The notes under the pieces were generated by a model that worked only from the letters and a program-made list of their open reading frames with translations, had not been told where the DNA came from and searched no databases. A stretch of 64,000 nucleotides of DNA from UBA4742 sp963734965 (GTDB lineage: Bacteria > Actinomycetota > Acidimicrobiia > Acidimicrobiales > Acidimicrobilacustridaceae): positions 496,001 through 560,000 of the forward strand of contig CAVTJK010000004.1 of NCBI GenBank assembly GCA_963734965.1, read 5' to 3'. Of this stretch, positions 7,648 through 16,402 are shown piece after piece. The position numbers were made by a program, and so were the translations under genes. Every line of letters begins with the position of its first letter. Within the stretch, counting starts at the first letter, position 1.

Positions 7648-8502
7648 TCAGGCGCGGCCGTTGAGCAGTCGGCGTTGGGGGACCTCGCAGGCCACGCCGA
7701 GCCGGCCGAGCGCGGCCAGCGCCGCCTGTCCGGCGGCGTCGATGGCCTCGTGCTCAGCGGCCACACGCGGCGAGTGCCAGAACTTGACGGCGATCTCGAC
7801 ACCGCGCTCGCCCACCGCCTGGACCTGGGCCAGGACGGCCGGCTCGTCGCGCACGCCGGGTGCGGCCTGCACCGCGTCGCGCACGGCGGCGGCGGTCACG
7901 TCGAGGTCGGCGTCGAAGGGCACGAAGAAGCTGAGGACGCTCCGACGAGCATCGTTGGCGGTGAGGTTGACGATGGCCTCGCTCAGCACCATCGAGCTGG
8001 GGATGAACAGACGCTCACCTGTATGCGCACGCAGGACGACCGTACGCAGGTTCACGTCCTCGACCAGCCCCTCGTGTTCGCCGATCATGATCTCGTCGCC
8101 GCGGTGGAACGGGTGGCGGGCCTGAAGCACGACCCCGCCGAACAGATCCTCGAGGATGCCCTTGGCGGCCAGCGCGACGGCCAGACCCCCGACACCCAGC
8201 GCGCCGAGCAGCGGCCCCACCTGCACGTGCAGGGCCATCAACGCGTACACGAGCCCCAGCAGCACCATGGCGAAGCCGACGAACCGGGCGATCAGGTCGG
8301 CGACGCCGATCTCGCAGTTGCTGCGGTGTAGCCAGCGGCGGACGACGATCCGCAGCACCTTCGAGGCGACGATGGCCCCGACCAGGATCACGACGGCCCG
8401 CAACCAGTCGAGGGCGTGCACGTGCATCAGGTCGAGCACCATGTTGTGGCCCGTGCTCGACGATCCGCCTTCGGCCGCATAGATGAACAGGCTCTGACCC
8501 AT
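7648..8502 (-). CDS. MscS-family small-conductance mechanosensitive channel
   Basis: Starting at ATG 8502 the protein has 284 residues. Three hydrophobic segments come first (ALDWLRAVVILVGAIV; IARFVGFAMVLLGLVYALMAL; and the pore-lining LGALGVGGLAVALAAKGILEDLFGGVVL, rich in Ala/Gly like MscS TM3). The MscS beta domain follows: FHRGDEIMIGEHEGLVEDVNLRTVVLRAHTGERLFIPSS. The C-terminal alpha/beta domain is short. It would open under membrane tension to release solutes on hypo-osmotic shock. An in-frame ATG at 8625 adds 41 residues of basic, unlikely sequence and is not chosen. Confidence 0.85.
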   Translation of the reverse strand: MGQSLFIYAAEGGSSSTGHNMVLDLMHVHALDWLRAVVILVGAIVASKVLRIVVRRWLHRSNCEIGVADLIARFVGFAMVLLGLVYALMALHVQVGPLLGALGVGGLAVALAAKGILEDLFGGVVLQARHPFHRGDEIMIGEHEGLVEDVNLRTVVLRAHTGERLFIPSSMVLSEAIVNLTANDARRSVLSFFVPFDADLDVTAAAVRDAVQAAPGVRDEPAVLAQVQAVGERGVEIAVKFWHSPRVAAEHEAIDAAGQAALAALGRLGVACEVPQRRLLNGRA

Positions 8503-8627
8503 GCCGGTTCGTCTGCCCTGGCCCTCGGCCGTTACACGCGCGCCGACCCGACGTCGTGCTCGTGGATGAAACACGTCGTTCACGAGCAACCAACATGGGC
8601 GAAACCCGAGCCCTCTACGGTGCACTG

Positions 8628-8801
8628 ATGAGCCTGACGATCGACCACGGGGCGGACGACCAACCCTCGACGGTGATGGACGAGCACGTCACACTGGACT
8701 CGTTGCGGGCGGGCGCCAGGGGCTACGCCGCCCTCGTCCGCCGCATCCTCGACGGCGAGCCCGACGTACGGGACTCGCTCACGGACAGGAGCGGCCAGTG
8801 A
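8628..8801 (+). CDS. 57-residue hypothetical protein coupled to the lactonase gene
   Basis: A short reading frame starting at ATG 8628 with an acidic, helix-prone product (MSLTIDHGADDQPSTV... RAGARGYAALVRRILDGEPD). Its TGA overlaps the GTG of the downstream metallo-hydrolase by four bases, the same coupling seen for real genes throughout this window, which is the main reason to accept it. An inverted repeat GCTCGTG/CACGAGC (8558-8564, 8581-8587) lies upstream in the region divergent from the MscS gene. No family recognised. Confidence 0.5.
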   Translation: MSLTIDHGADDQPSTVMDEHVTLDSLRAGARGYAALVRRILDGEPDVRDSLTDRSGQ

Positions 8802-9637
8802 CCGAGACAGGTGTGGGCCGGGTGATCCCCCTGACCTTCGGCTGGGAGCACATCCCCCGCTCGATCTCGATCCTCGGGGCCGATCCGAGCGTCCGGCTGC
8901 GCGAGCCCGTTCCCGGAGTCCTGTGCGAGGTTGACGGGGGCTGGATCCTGCTCGACGCCGGGTTCAACACGCCGCTGCTGACCGACCCGGTGCGCGCCCC
9001 AGACTACGTGTTCGACTACGTCGACGATGAGCTGGTGGGCGACGCCGGTGACACGATCGACGTCGCCTTCGAGACGGTCGGCGTCGACCCGAGCGCCGTC
9101 GTTGCCGTGGCCGTCAGCCATCTGCACTACGACCACGCCGGCGGGTTGCATCACTTCGCGGGCCGCGCACCGGTCCACTGCCAGCAGCGTGAGCTGACCA
9201 GCGGCGAGGTCGGGCCGGGCCAACCCGTGCCGTCGGGCAACCGCATGGTCGACTACCACGACCTCGGGATCGACTGGCGTCTGGCCGACGGTGACGTCGA
9301 GCTGGCGCCTGGGCTGACGGCCATCGCCACCTATGGCCACACCGCGGGGCACCAGAGCTTCATGGTCGACCTGGCCGACGGTGGAGGCTTCGTCTTCGCC
9401 TTCGATGCCGCCGACCTCCAGGAGAACATCGATCTCGAGCTCTCGCCCGGCGGGCTGGCCGGCCCACCCGAGTCGCGCGCCGCCGAGGCCATCGATTCGA
9501 TCCGCCGCCTGAAGGCGCTCGCCGCCGAGCGCGGCTACCGGCTCCTGCCCGGCCACGATCCCGATGTGTGGCCCGACTTCACCGCTGAGCTCGGCGTCTC
9601 CGGTCCGAGCGGCCCGACGCGCCTGGCCACCGTGTAG
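8798..9637 (+). CDS. N-acyl-homoserine lactonase-type metallo-beta-lactamase-fold hydrolase
   Basis: 279 residues of the MBL fold. The metal-binding motif is VSHLHYDHAGG (HxHxDH) around residue 110; further ligands are YGHTAGHQSF, FAFDAADLQ and the terminal LLPGHDPDVWP. The early strand CEVDGGWILLDAGFN is typical. The overall order matches AttM/AiiA-like lactonases that open homoserine lactone rings, although other ester or lactone substrates are equally possible. No signal peptide, so cytosolic. It is coupled to the 57-residue gene upstream; the allantoinase-like gene begins 40 bases downstream on the same strand. Confidence 0.75.
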   Translation: MTETGVGRVIPLTFGWEHIPRSISILGADPSVRLREPVPGVLCEVDGGWILLDAGFNTPLLTDPVRAPDYVFDYVDDELVGDAGDTIDVAFETVGVDPSAVVAVAVSHLHYDHAGGLHHFAGRAPVHCQQRELTSGEVGPGQPVPSGNRMVDYHDLGIDWRLADGDVELAPGLTAIATYGHTAGHQSFMVDLADGGGFVFAFDAADLQENIDLELSPGGLAGPPESRAAEAIDSIRRLKALAAERGYRLLPGHDPDVWPDFTAELGVSGPSGPTRLATV

Positions 9638-9676
9638 GTCTCCGATGCACGCGACGCCGCACCGAACCCGCTGATC

Positions 9677-11041
9677 ATGGCCGATCGCCCTGGCCTGCGA
9701 GGCGGCGTCGACGATGCCTTCGCCCGCGGCCGAGACGGCGGCGTCGGCACCATGGTCGTGCGCGGCGGACTGGTCGTGCTCCCTGATCGTGAGGATCGCC
9801 TCGACGTCGTCGTGGCCGACGGGCGCATCGTCGAGCTGGCCCCCGCCGGGCAGGCCGACACCACGGCGGCAACCATCGTCGACGCCGGTGACCTGATCGT
9901 CATGCCCGGTGCGGTCGACCCCCACGTGCACTTCGAGGAGCCGGGCCGCGAGGACTGGGAGGGCTTCGACACGGGGACGGCGGCGGCCGCCGCGGGCGGG
10001 GTCACGACCATCGTCGACATGCCTCTCGAGTGCGACCCGCCGACGACCACGGCCGAGCGCGTCGCCGCCAAGGTCGACGCCGTCCGACGCCACTCCCGGA
10101 TCGACGTCGCCGTGTGGGGTGGGCTGGTACCCGACTCGGTTCCGCACCTCGAGGAGATGCTCGACGCCGGGGTCGTGGGCTTCAAGGCCTTCGCCTGCCC
10201 GAGCGGCATGGATGACTTTCCGCCCGTCGACGGTCCGACCCTCAGCGCGGGGTTCCGGGCCGCCGCCGGAGCCGGCCGCCCGGTCGCGCTGCACGCCGAG
10301 CTGACGGCACTGGGCCACACCGCCGAGAGCGAGGTCGAGGCCGTGCGCTGGGCCGCTGGGCTGGCGGCGGGCACCGGCGCCCGGCTGCACATCGTCCACG
10401 TGTCGGCGGCGGCGGCCGTGGCCGAAGCCATGCGCCATCCGCTGACCACGGTCGAGACCTGTCCCCACTACCTGCTGCTCGACGAGGACGACGTGGCCCG
10501 GATCGGAGCGGATGCGTTGTGCTCGCCGCCGATCCGCTCGGCGGCCAACCGCGAAGCGCTGTGGCGCGCGGTCCAGGCCGGATCGATCACCTGCGTGGCT
10601 TCGGACCACTCGCCGTGCCCGGACGAGCTCAAGCGGGCCGATCATCCTTGGGCCGGCATCACGGGCGTCGAGACGCTGCTGCCGTCCTTGCTCTCGTCGG
10701 GCCGGATCGGTCTGGTGGACCTCGGCCGGCTGGTGACCGGAGCGGCCCCGATGCTCGGGTTGGCCCACAAGGGAGCCATCGCCGTCGGCATGGATGGCGA
10801 CCTGGCGCTGATCGATCCCGACGCCGAGTGGCTCGTGCGTCCTGAGGCCCTCTGGAACCGCCACCGTCGATCGGCGCTCACCGGCCGACGCCTGCGTGGG
10901 CTCGTGCACCGCACCTATGTGCGCGGCCGCTGCGTGTTCGACATCGAGACCGGCCCCTGCGAGGCCGGCGGCGGTCAGTTCGTGCGACCGATGCCGACGG
11001 CCACGGCCGTCACGGGCGGACCGATCAGCCGCCCAGCTTGA
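9677..11041 (+). CDS. Allantoinase-like cyclic amidohydrolase
   Basis: 454 residues. Features of the dihydroorotase/allantoinase superfamily: GAVDPHVHFEEPGREDWEGF (HxH metal motif with the allantoinase-type EPGR.DWEGF), AAAAGGVTTIVDMP, the carboxylated-lysine segment GFKAF, LHIVHVS, CPHYLLL and SDHSPCPDELK. The last is especially like AllB. Predicted reaction: hydrolysis of allantoin to allantoate in purine breakdown; hydantoinase activity cannot be excluded. ATG 9677 is the longest start; ATG 9752 (MVVRGGLVVLPD) matches where family members normally begin and may be the true one. No other ureide pathway gene is visible nearby. Confidence 0.75.
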   Translation: MADRPGLRGGVDDAFARGRDGGVGTMVVRGGLVVLPDREDRLDVVVADGRIVELAPAGQADTTAATIVDAGDLIVMPGAVDPHVHFEEPGREDWEGFDTGTAAAAAGGVTTIVDMPLECDPPTTTAERVAAKVDAVRRHSRIDVAVWGGLVPDSVPHLEEMLDAGVVGFKAFACPSGMDDFPPVDGPTLSAGFRAAAGAGRPVALHAELTALGHTAESEVEAVRWAAGLAAGTGARLHIVHVSAAAAVAEAMRHPLTTVETCPHYLLLDEDDVARIGADALCSPPIRSAANREALWRAVQAGSITCVASDHSPCPDELKRADHPWAGITGVETLLPSLLSSGRIGLVDLGRLVTGAAPMLGLAHKGAIAVGMDGDLALIDPDAEWLVRPEALWNRHRRSALTGRRLRGLVHRTYVRGRCVFDIETGPCEAGGGQFVRPMPTATAVTGGPISRPA

Positions 11042-11049
11042 GCCGGGGA

Positions 11050-11087
11050 TCGGCTGCGGGCTCGTGGCGGGTCGCGACCGCAGCCGA
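11050..11087. terminator. Hairpin between convergent allantoinase and HAD genes
   Basis: Ten-base perfect arms TCGGCTGCGG (11050-11059) and CCGCAGCCGA (11078-11087) around an 18-base loop, placed between two converging stop codons. No T tract follows. Confidence 0.5.
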
Positions 11088-11096
11088 AGGGGACGG

Positions 11097-11885
11097 CTAG
11101 GACTCCGCGTCGAGCAGGGCCGGGAAGTCGGCGAACGAGTCGATGACCACATCGGGGGGCACTGTGGCGTCGTCGAGCACCCGCGGCTGGAACTTGCCGG
11201 TGCGGACCAGCACGCCGCGCAGCCCGCAAGCCTGCGCGCCGAGCACGTCGGTCCGCAGGTCGTCACCGACCATGTAGGCGTCGTGGGGCCGGCCCCCGAT
11301 GTGGTCGAGGGCAGCGTGGAAGAACTCGGCGGCCGGCTTGCCCGTCACCACCGCCGCCCTCCCCGACGCCGCTTCGAGGCCCAGCAGGTAGGCGCCGGCG
11401 TCGAGTTGCAATCCGTCGGCCGTACGCCAGAGGAGGTTCGGGTTCATCGCCACCAGAGCGGCTCCGGCCTCGAGGCGGGACAGGACCGTGTTCATCGCGG
11501 CATAGCTGAACTCGGGGCCGGCTCCGCCCAAGACGATGACCTGGCCGTCGCGCTCGACCACCTCGATGCCGACGAGATCGTTGGCGATGTCACCGTGGTT
11601 GACCAGCTCGACGCTCCGGCCCGGGAATTGACGGGCCAGGTACACCGCGGTGATCCCCGCTGTCGTGAGGATGTCGTCGGGCTCGATGACGAAGCCGGCT
11701 TCGACCAGCAGCTCGGCGATCTGAGCTCTTGTGCGTGACGTCGTGTTGGTGACGAGCACGAACGACAGGCCTCGTCGGCGCAACTCGGCCAGTGCCTCCG
11801 GCGCCCCGGGGATGGCGCGCCACGAGGTCGTCAGCACGCCGTCGACATCGATCAGCACGTGGGTCCGAGCCGACACCCACCTCAC
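11097..11885 (-). CDS. HAD superfamily IIA phosphatase (NagD-like)
   Basis: 262 residues with the four HAD motifs. Motif I is LIDVDGVLTTSW (nucleophile and acid/base Asp), motif II LVTNTTSRTR, motif III the Lys of VTGKPAAEFF, and motif IV YMVGDDLRTDVLGAQA. The large C2 cap between motifs II and III is that of subfamily IIA (NagD, p-nitrophenyl phosphatase, sugar-phosphate phosphatases). The substrate is unknown. GTG start at 11885; a second in-frame GTG at 11876 follows a GGTGAGG stretch and is an alternative. It is convergent with the allantoinase gene. Confidence 0.8.
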   Translation of the reverse strand: MRWVSARTHVLIDVDGVLTTSWRAIPGAPEALAELRRRGLSFVLVTNTTSRTRAQIAELLVEAGFVIEPDDILTTAGITAVYLARQFPGRSVELVNHGDIANDLVGIEVVERDGQVIVLGGAGPEFSYAAMNTVLSRLEAGAALVAMNPNLLWRTADGLQLDAGAYLLGLEAASGRAAVVTGKPAAEFFHAALDHIGGRPHDAYMVGDDLRTDVLGAQACGLRGVLVRTGKFQPRVLDDATVPPDVVIDSFADFPALLDAES

Positions 11886-11912
11886 CGTACCTGTGGCCCG
11901 GCCCGTTCCACT

Positions 11913-11953
11913 CGGCGGCAGATGACCACCTACCGGGGGGCGATCTGCCGCCG
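11913..11953 (-). terminator. Hairpin downstream of the large secreted protein gene
   Basis: Perfect 11-base arms CGGCGGCAGAT (11913-11923) and ATCTGCCGCCG (11943-11953) around a 19-base loop, about 80 bases past the stop of the minus-strand secreted-protein gene and just before the HAD gene start. Confidence 0.55.
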
Positions 11954-12029
11954 CGAGTGCCCGGCTATCCGTGTCGCCCGCAACGCTCCGGCTCGCATCG
12001 ACGCGTGCGGTCGACCGTGGCCGGAGCCT

Positions 12030-15000
12030 TCAGGAGACCTCTGCCGGTGAGTGGTAGTACCAGCCGCCGATGTCGGCGATGAGGTCGACCGAGCCGGTCA
12101 GGTTGAGCAGGCTGATCGCCCCGCCGGCCCCGAGGCGCGCCGTGACCAGGTTGGCGCCTGTCTCGCCGGCGGCCGGGTTGAGGCTCGAGGCCATGGGCCG
12201 GGTCACGCCGGTGGGCCAGACCGTGATGAACGTGAGCTTGGTGACGTCGGTGGCGGTCACGTTGAGGACGGCGGCGGTGGCGTTGCCGGGCACGCCCGAC
12301 AGACCCGCCACGGGCAAGGTCAGCGTCTGGCCGGCGCCGAGCGGACGAGTCGAGCCCCAGCTGGCGGGGACCGGGCCCGTCCTCGTGTCCAGGATGCGCA
12401 CCGGCGCCCGCGGTTGGAACAGATCCGTGCCGCTCGGTCCGAAGGCGCCGACCACGTCGACGATCAGATCGGTCGAGCCGAACATGTTCGACAGGGTGAT
12501 GGCGCCGCCCGCGCCGACCTTCACGACGGCCAGGTTCGGACGGGTGTCGCCCGGCCTCACGTTCAGGTTCGAGGCCAGCGGCCGTGGGGTGCCGGCCGGT
12601 GCGGCCAGGATGGCCGTCGACGCGGTGACATCGGTGGCGGTCAGGTTCACCACGACGGCGACCGCATCGCTGGGGACGCCGCCGTGACCGTCGACCGGGA
12701 CCGTGACCGATCCGCCGGGACCGACGGCGACGCCGGCGCCCTCGCGCGTGTCGAGCAGTCGACTCGGCGTGAGCGGAGTGAACCGGTTGGCCGAGGCCAC
12801 CGAGTAGTAGCCCTCGACGTCGACCACCACGTCGGTCTGGCCGAAGGCGCTCAGCAACTGCACGGCGCCGCCCTGCCCCAGCGCGACGGTGACGAGGTTG
12901 GCGCGGGTGTCACCCGCATCGACGTTGAGGTTCGACACGTTGGGCCGGGCCTGACCCGCCGGCCACACCGAGACGAAGGTGTTGGCCGTGACATCGGTCG
13001 CGGTCACGTTCATGACCACGGCGGTGGCGTCGGCCGGAACACCGGCGGTGCCGGCGATGGGCAACGTCCACGTCGCTCCCGCCGCGAACGGCGTCCGCCC
13101 CGGCGATCCGACCGGCACCGGACCGAAGCGGGTGTCGAGCACCCTGGTCGGCGCCAGCGGCGTGTAGCCCGAGCCGACTGGCGTGACCGGATCCGATGCG
13201 GCCGACGGAACCGAGGTCCCCCACACGTTGGTGGCCGTGACGGAGAAGGTCTCGGCGATGCCGTCGGCCAGTCCGCTCACGACGCAGCTCAACGGTCCGG
13301 CCAACGGCGTCGCCGTCCAGGTGCAGGTGGCTCCGGACGGGTTGGCGTGCACCGTGTAGTGCAGCAAGGCCGAGCCACCAAGGTCGAGGGGCGCGCTCCA
13401 GGCCACGGTCGCCGAACCGGATCCCGCGGTTGCGGTCACGGCCGTCGGAGCCGACGGTGGCCCCGGCAGCTCGGTACTGACGACCCAACCCGTCACCGCG
13501 ACCGCCGACGATCCCCCTGAGGACTGGTACGAGGCCTTCAACGCGGTGGCGCCGTCGAGGGCGACCGCCGCCAGGTTGGTGGTGGGCTGGGAACCACCAG
13601 GCGAGTTGAGATCGCTCGTGGCCGGCGGGTTGGCCGTGGCCCGGTAGACGACGCCGAACCCGGCCGTCGTCATCTGCTGGGTCAGCGCCACGATGGCTGA
13701 GCCGAAGCCGGGCGTGCCGGCCGCCGCGGTCAACGGGGCCGGCGTGAGCGGAAAGGTCGTCGGGTTGGCGCTGGGGTTGGAAGGGGTCAAGGCCACCGGA
13801 TCGAGTGGGGCCAGCTCCCCGTTGCTCCCTGCACCGTTGAACACGAACCCGATGACATCGACCACGACGTCGACGCGACCGGATCGGTTGGCCAAGGTCA
13901 GCTGTCCGCCGCTCGACAGCCGGATGAGGGCGCGGTTGGCCAGTGCCGTCGTCCCGGCGGCGACGGACAGCGTCGGGATCTGCGGGTTGTTCGTGCCGGT
14001 CGTGTAGGCCGTGATCGCGGTCGATTGAGTGGGTCCTACCGCCGTGATGTTCACCAGGGCGGCGGTAGCGGTTGCCGGTACCTGTCCGCCGGTGATCGGG
14101 ACGTCGAGTGTGCTGCCGGCGTTCAGCCCCTGCCCGCTCGTGCGGGTGTCGACGGCGCGCGCCGCGGACGGGAGGATCTCGAGCCGGCCGCTGCCCCCAT
14201 CGACGGTGTCATCCATCACCCATCCGGTGACGTCGACCTGGACGGTGGCGTTGGCCGAGGACGCGACGCGGATCGTGCCGTCGTAGCCCACGCGCACCAG
14301 GGCGGCATACGAGCGCGTCTGGCCGGTCTGGTAGGGGAACACGTTGGCCGTCGTCGCCGGACCGTCCCCCGGGTAGGCGACCAGCGTGCCGGCGGCATCG
14401 GGATTGCTCACGGTCAGGTTCACCCAGGCGCCGATGACGCCCGAGGCGGGGATGTCGCCCACTCCGCTGACCCGGACCTGCATGCCGTAGCCCGCTTCCA
14501 CCTGGGCCAACGCCAGTCGGGCCGAACGGTTGGCGACCACGGCGCCTCGCGGCACGGTGGCGCGGATGGCCAGGTCGAACTTCACCGTCTCGCCGGTGGC
14601 CGCGAACACGCCCCCGGTCGACGAGAAGGCGTCGCCCATGGCCGAACCACCGCTGGTGTAGGTGAACCCGTAGCACGAGTGGTCCGAGTTGGTGTTGGCC
14701 GAACGCAACACGACGGTGTAGGTCGCGCCGGCGGTCACGGTGACGTCGGGATGCCAGACATACGGTCGGGCGGTCCACCCGGGGCCGCTCAACGGAACGA
14801 CCGCGGTGGCCAGCGCGGAGGTGGCGGCGTTGGCCCCGGGGGTCAGGTCGAGGTGGCCGCTGTCGTTGGGATACTCGCTGCGGGCGACGGGGATCTCGAG
14901 GTCGGTGAGCACGCCGGTCGAGGGTGCCTGGAAGGTGAAGGATCGCCTGGTGCCGTTGCGCACATCGCAGGTGACGTACCAGTTGCCGGCGTCGGGCGCG

Positions 15001-16232
15001 TGGAAGCCCGAGTCGGGCAACGTCCGGTCGGCCACGCCGCTGTCGGTGAAGCGCAACTTCTCGGACCACGTCGGCGTCGGCGCCAGGATGGGGGTCACCC
15101 CGTCACCGGCCCACGTCACGGGCGAGACGTCGTAGCCGGCCAGACCTTGGTTCCGCTCGAGGACACCCGGGTGGTACCAGAGATCGGACTGGTACACGAC
15201 GATCGAGCGACCATCGGTGGTCTGCCACGTCCCGGTGAAGGTCGGTTGGCCGCCGAAGCTGTCGGCGCTGAGCAGGCCGCCGTAGGTCCACGGTCCGAGT
15301 GGATTCGTGGCCCACAGGTACGCGGTGCCCGTAGGGGTGAACCCGGCGTTGGGCTTGCTCACGAAGAGGTAGTAGCGGCCGCCGTGGCGGAACATCGACG
15401 GCGACTCGGTCTGGGTGATGGGCAAGCTGGTGCTGGCGCCGGTGCTGTCGAGGAAGTCGGGGGTCAGCTGCTCGACGACCGGCGTGTAGTCCCCGGCGCT
15501 CGCATCGGTGATGACGACATAGCCCGTGCCGTTGGTGTCGACGTACAGCGCCTCGTCCTGGTTGGCCGGAGCGCTGGGACCGATGCCACCCACGTTGGTG
15601 GCCACGGTGGGGTTGCCGCGCATCGTCCAGGGCCCCGTCGGCGACGGTGAGGTCCACACGGTGTAGCCGGATGGACCGAGCAACGTGTTGCCCCAGGCGA
15701 CGTACAGATCGGTGTTCGGGTTGAACACGACCCGGGGCCGCCAACAGCTGTTCCAGCTGCACGTCTTCTCGATGTTGGGATCGAGGCCCGAGGCGATCTG
15801 GCCCTCGTAGGTCCACGTGTTGAGATCGTCCGACGAGTAGATGCCGTACCCGCACCACGGTGTCGGGTTCTTGGCCCCCGAGATGGCGGTGCGTCCCCAC
15901 CCGATCCCGCAGTCGTCCTGGGTGCCGTACCAGTAGTAGCGGGTGACCCCGCGATAGGTGAACTGCTGGATCTCGCCGTCGTGGGCGTCGACCGCGGCGC
16001 CGCTGACGTCGAACCGCGTGATCGGATGGCCGGCCGGATCGAAGTTGGTCACCGTCACCGTGGGCGGGACCACCGCCGCCGCCGCGGGGGCCGGAGGACG
16101 ACCGAGCACCGAGGCGAGCACCGCGACGCTCAACACGACCACGACGAGGGCCACCGTCGGTCGTCCTCGCCGCGACCGGGCATCGCGAGGGGGTGGCGAG
16201 GTCGTCGTGATCGAGGGCATGGTGAGGCGCAT
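12030..16232 (-). CDS. Secreted GH43-like beta-propeller protein with FnIII and LDTR modules
   Basis: 1400 residues. A basic N-terminus and hydrophobic segment (ALVVVVLSVAVLASVLG, ending PAPAAAA) form a signal peptide. Residues ~55-400 are a GH43-like five-bladed propeller: VDAHDGEIQQFTYRG with a candidate catalytic Asp, YYWYGTQDDCG, WCGYGIYSSDDLNTWTYEG, TESPSMFRHGGRYYLF and repeated GPW strands. A beta-rich carbohydrate-binding-like region follows (~400-570). Then come ~115-residue modules: one partial and two divergent (~590-935), a fibronectin III domain (~945-1040), and three clear copies (~1043-1397). These modules carry LDTR, VNVTATDVT, SNLN, and VDV-GYY landmarks. No sortase or anchor motif at the C-terminus. 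Likely exported to act on or bind an arabinan- or xylan-like polysaccharide; that is inference. ATGs at 16232 and 16220 are both possible. Confidence 0.8.
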   Translation of the reverse strand: MRLTMPSITTTSPPPRDARSRRGRPTVALVVVVLSVAVLASVLGRPPAPAAAAVVPPTVTVTNFDPAGHPITRFDVSGAAVDAHDGEIQQFTYRGVTRYYWYGTQDDCGIGWGRTAISGAKNPTPWCGYGIYSSDDLNTWTYEGQIASGLDPNIEKTCSWNSCWRPRVVFNPNTDLYVAWGNTLLGPSGYTVWTSPSPTGPWTMRGNPTVATNVGGIGPSAPANQDEALYVDTNGTGYVVITDASAGDYTPVVEQLTPDFLDSTGASTSLPITQTESPSMFRHGGRYYLFVSKPNAGFTPTGTAYLWATNPLGPWTYGGLLSADSFGGQPTFTGTWQTTDGRSIVVYQSDLWYHPGVLERNQGLAGYDVSPVTWAGDGVTPILAPTPTWSEKLRFTDSGVADRTLPDSGFHAPDAGNWYVTCDVRNGTRRSFTFQAPSTGVLTDLEIPVARSEYPNDSGHLDLTPGANAATSALATAVVPLSGPGWTARPYVWHPDVTVTAGATYTVVLRSANTNSDHSCYGFTYTSGGSAMGDAFSSTGGVFAATGETVKFDLAIRATVPRGAVVANRSARLALAQVEAGYGMQVRVSGVGDIPASGVIGAWVNLTVSNPDAAGTLVAYPGDGPATTANVFPYQTGQTRSYAALVRVGYDGTIRVASSANATVQVDVTGWVMDDTVDGGSGRLEILPSAARAVDTRTSGQGLNAGSTLDVPITGGQVPATATAALVNITAVGPTQSTAITAYTTGTNNPQIPTLSVAAGTTALANRALIRLSSGGQLTLANRSGRVDVVVDVIGFVFNGAGSNGELAPLDPVALTPSNPSANPTTFPLTPAPLTAAAGTPGFGSAIVALTQQMTTAGFGVVYRATANPPATSDLNSPGGSQPTTNLAAVALDGATALKASYQSSGGSSAVAVTGWVVSTELPGPPSAPTAVTATAGSGSATVAWSAPLDLGGSALLHYTVHANPSGATCTWTATPLAGPLSCVVSGLADGIAETFSVTATNVWGTSVPSAASDPVTPVGSGYTPLAPTRVLDTRFGPVPVGSPGRTPFAAGATWTLPIAGTAGVPADATAVVMNVTATDVTANTFVSVWPAGQARPNVSNLNVDAGDTRANLVTVALGQGGAVQLLSAFGQTDVVVDVEGYYSVASANRFTPLTPSRLLDTREGAGVAVGPGGSVTVPVDGHGGVPSDAVAVVVNLTATDVTASTAILAAPAGTPRPLASNLNVRPGDTRPNLAVVKVGAGGAITLSNMFGSTDLIVDVVGAFGPSGTDLFQPRAPVRILDTRTGPVPASWGSTRPLGAGQTLTLPVAGLSGVPGNATAAVLNVTATDVTKLTFITVWPTGVTRPMASSLNPAAGETGANLVTARLGAGGAISLLNLTGSVDLIADIGGWYYHSPAEVS
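12036..13110 (-). repeat. Three tandem ~360-bp repeats encoding LDTR modules
   Basis: Three consecutive diverged copies of a ~115-120-codon unit, with LDTR starts encoded near 13140, 12755 and 12390. Each copy holds the series LDTR, GVP-x-ATAVV-NVTATDVT, RP-SNLN-G-TR-NLV and a final DVV-D-V-GY. Protein identity between copies is clear while DNA identity is moderate, so the duplication is old. Confidence 0.75.
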
Positions 16233-16327
16233 GTGGAGCCGGCGTCGTGCGGCCCCAGGCCTGGCAACCCGCCAAGTCGAAGCATAGACGTCCAGGTCAG
16301 GACCAATGGGTCAGCGGCGACCTCCCC

Positions 16328-16377
16328 GTTCCGGTGCCGTCGCGTGACCCCCGGGAGCCGACCCACGGCACGGGAAC
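16328..16377 (-). terminator. Hairpin between the GT39-like gene and the secreted protein gene
   Basis: Arms GTTCCGGTGCCGT (16328-16340) and ACGGCACGGGAAC (16365-16377) pair over 13 positions with one mismatch. It lies just after the minus-strand membrane gene's stop and before the next minus-strand start. Confidence 0.45.
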
Positions 16378-16402
16378 CGGGTGGTCGGGCCGACTCGAGC
16401 GA

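Noticed and set aside
8723..11266. 847-codon open frame on the minus strand
   Set aside because: Mirrors the lactonase and allantoinase genes, whose motifs are all on the + strand; no recognisable protein features.
12051..13520. 489-codon + strand frame and its continuation at 14025-15650
   Set aside because: Repetitive Arg/Gly/Asp translation caused by the LDTR repeats on the other strand.
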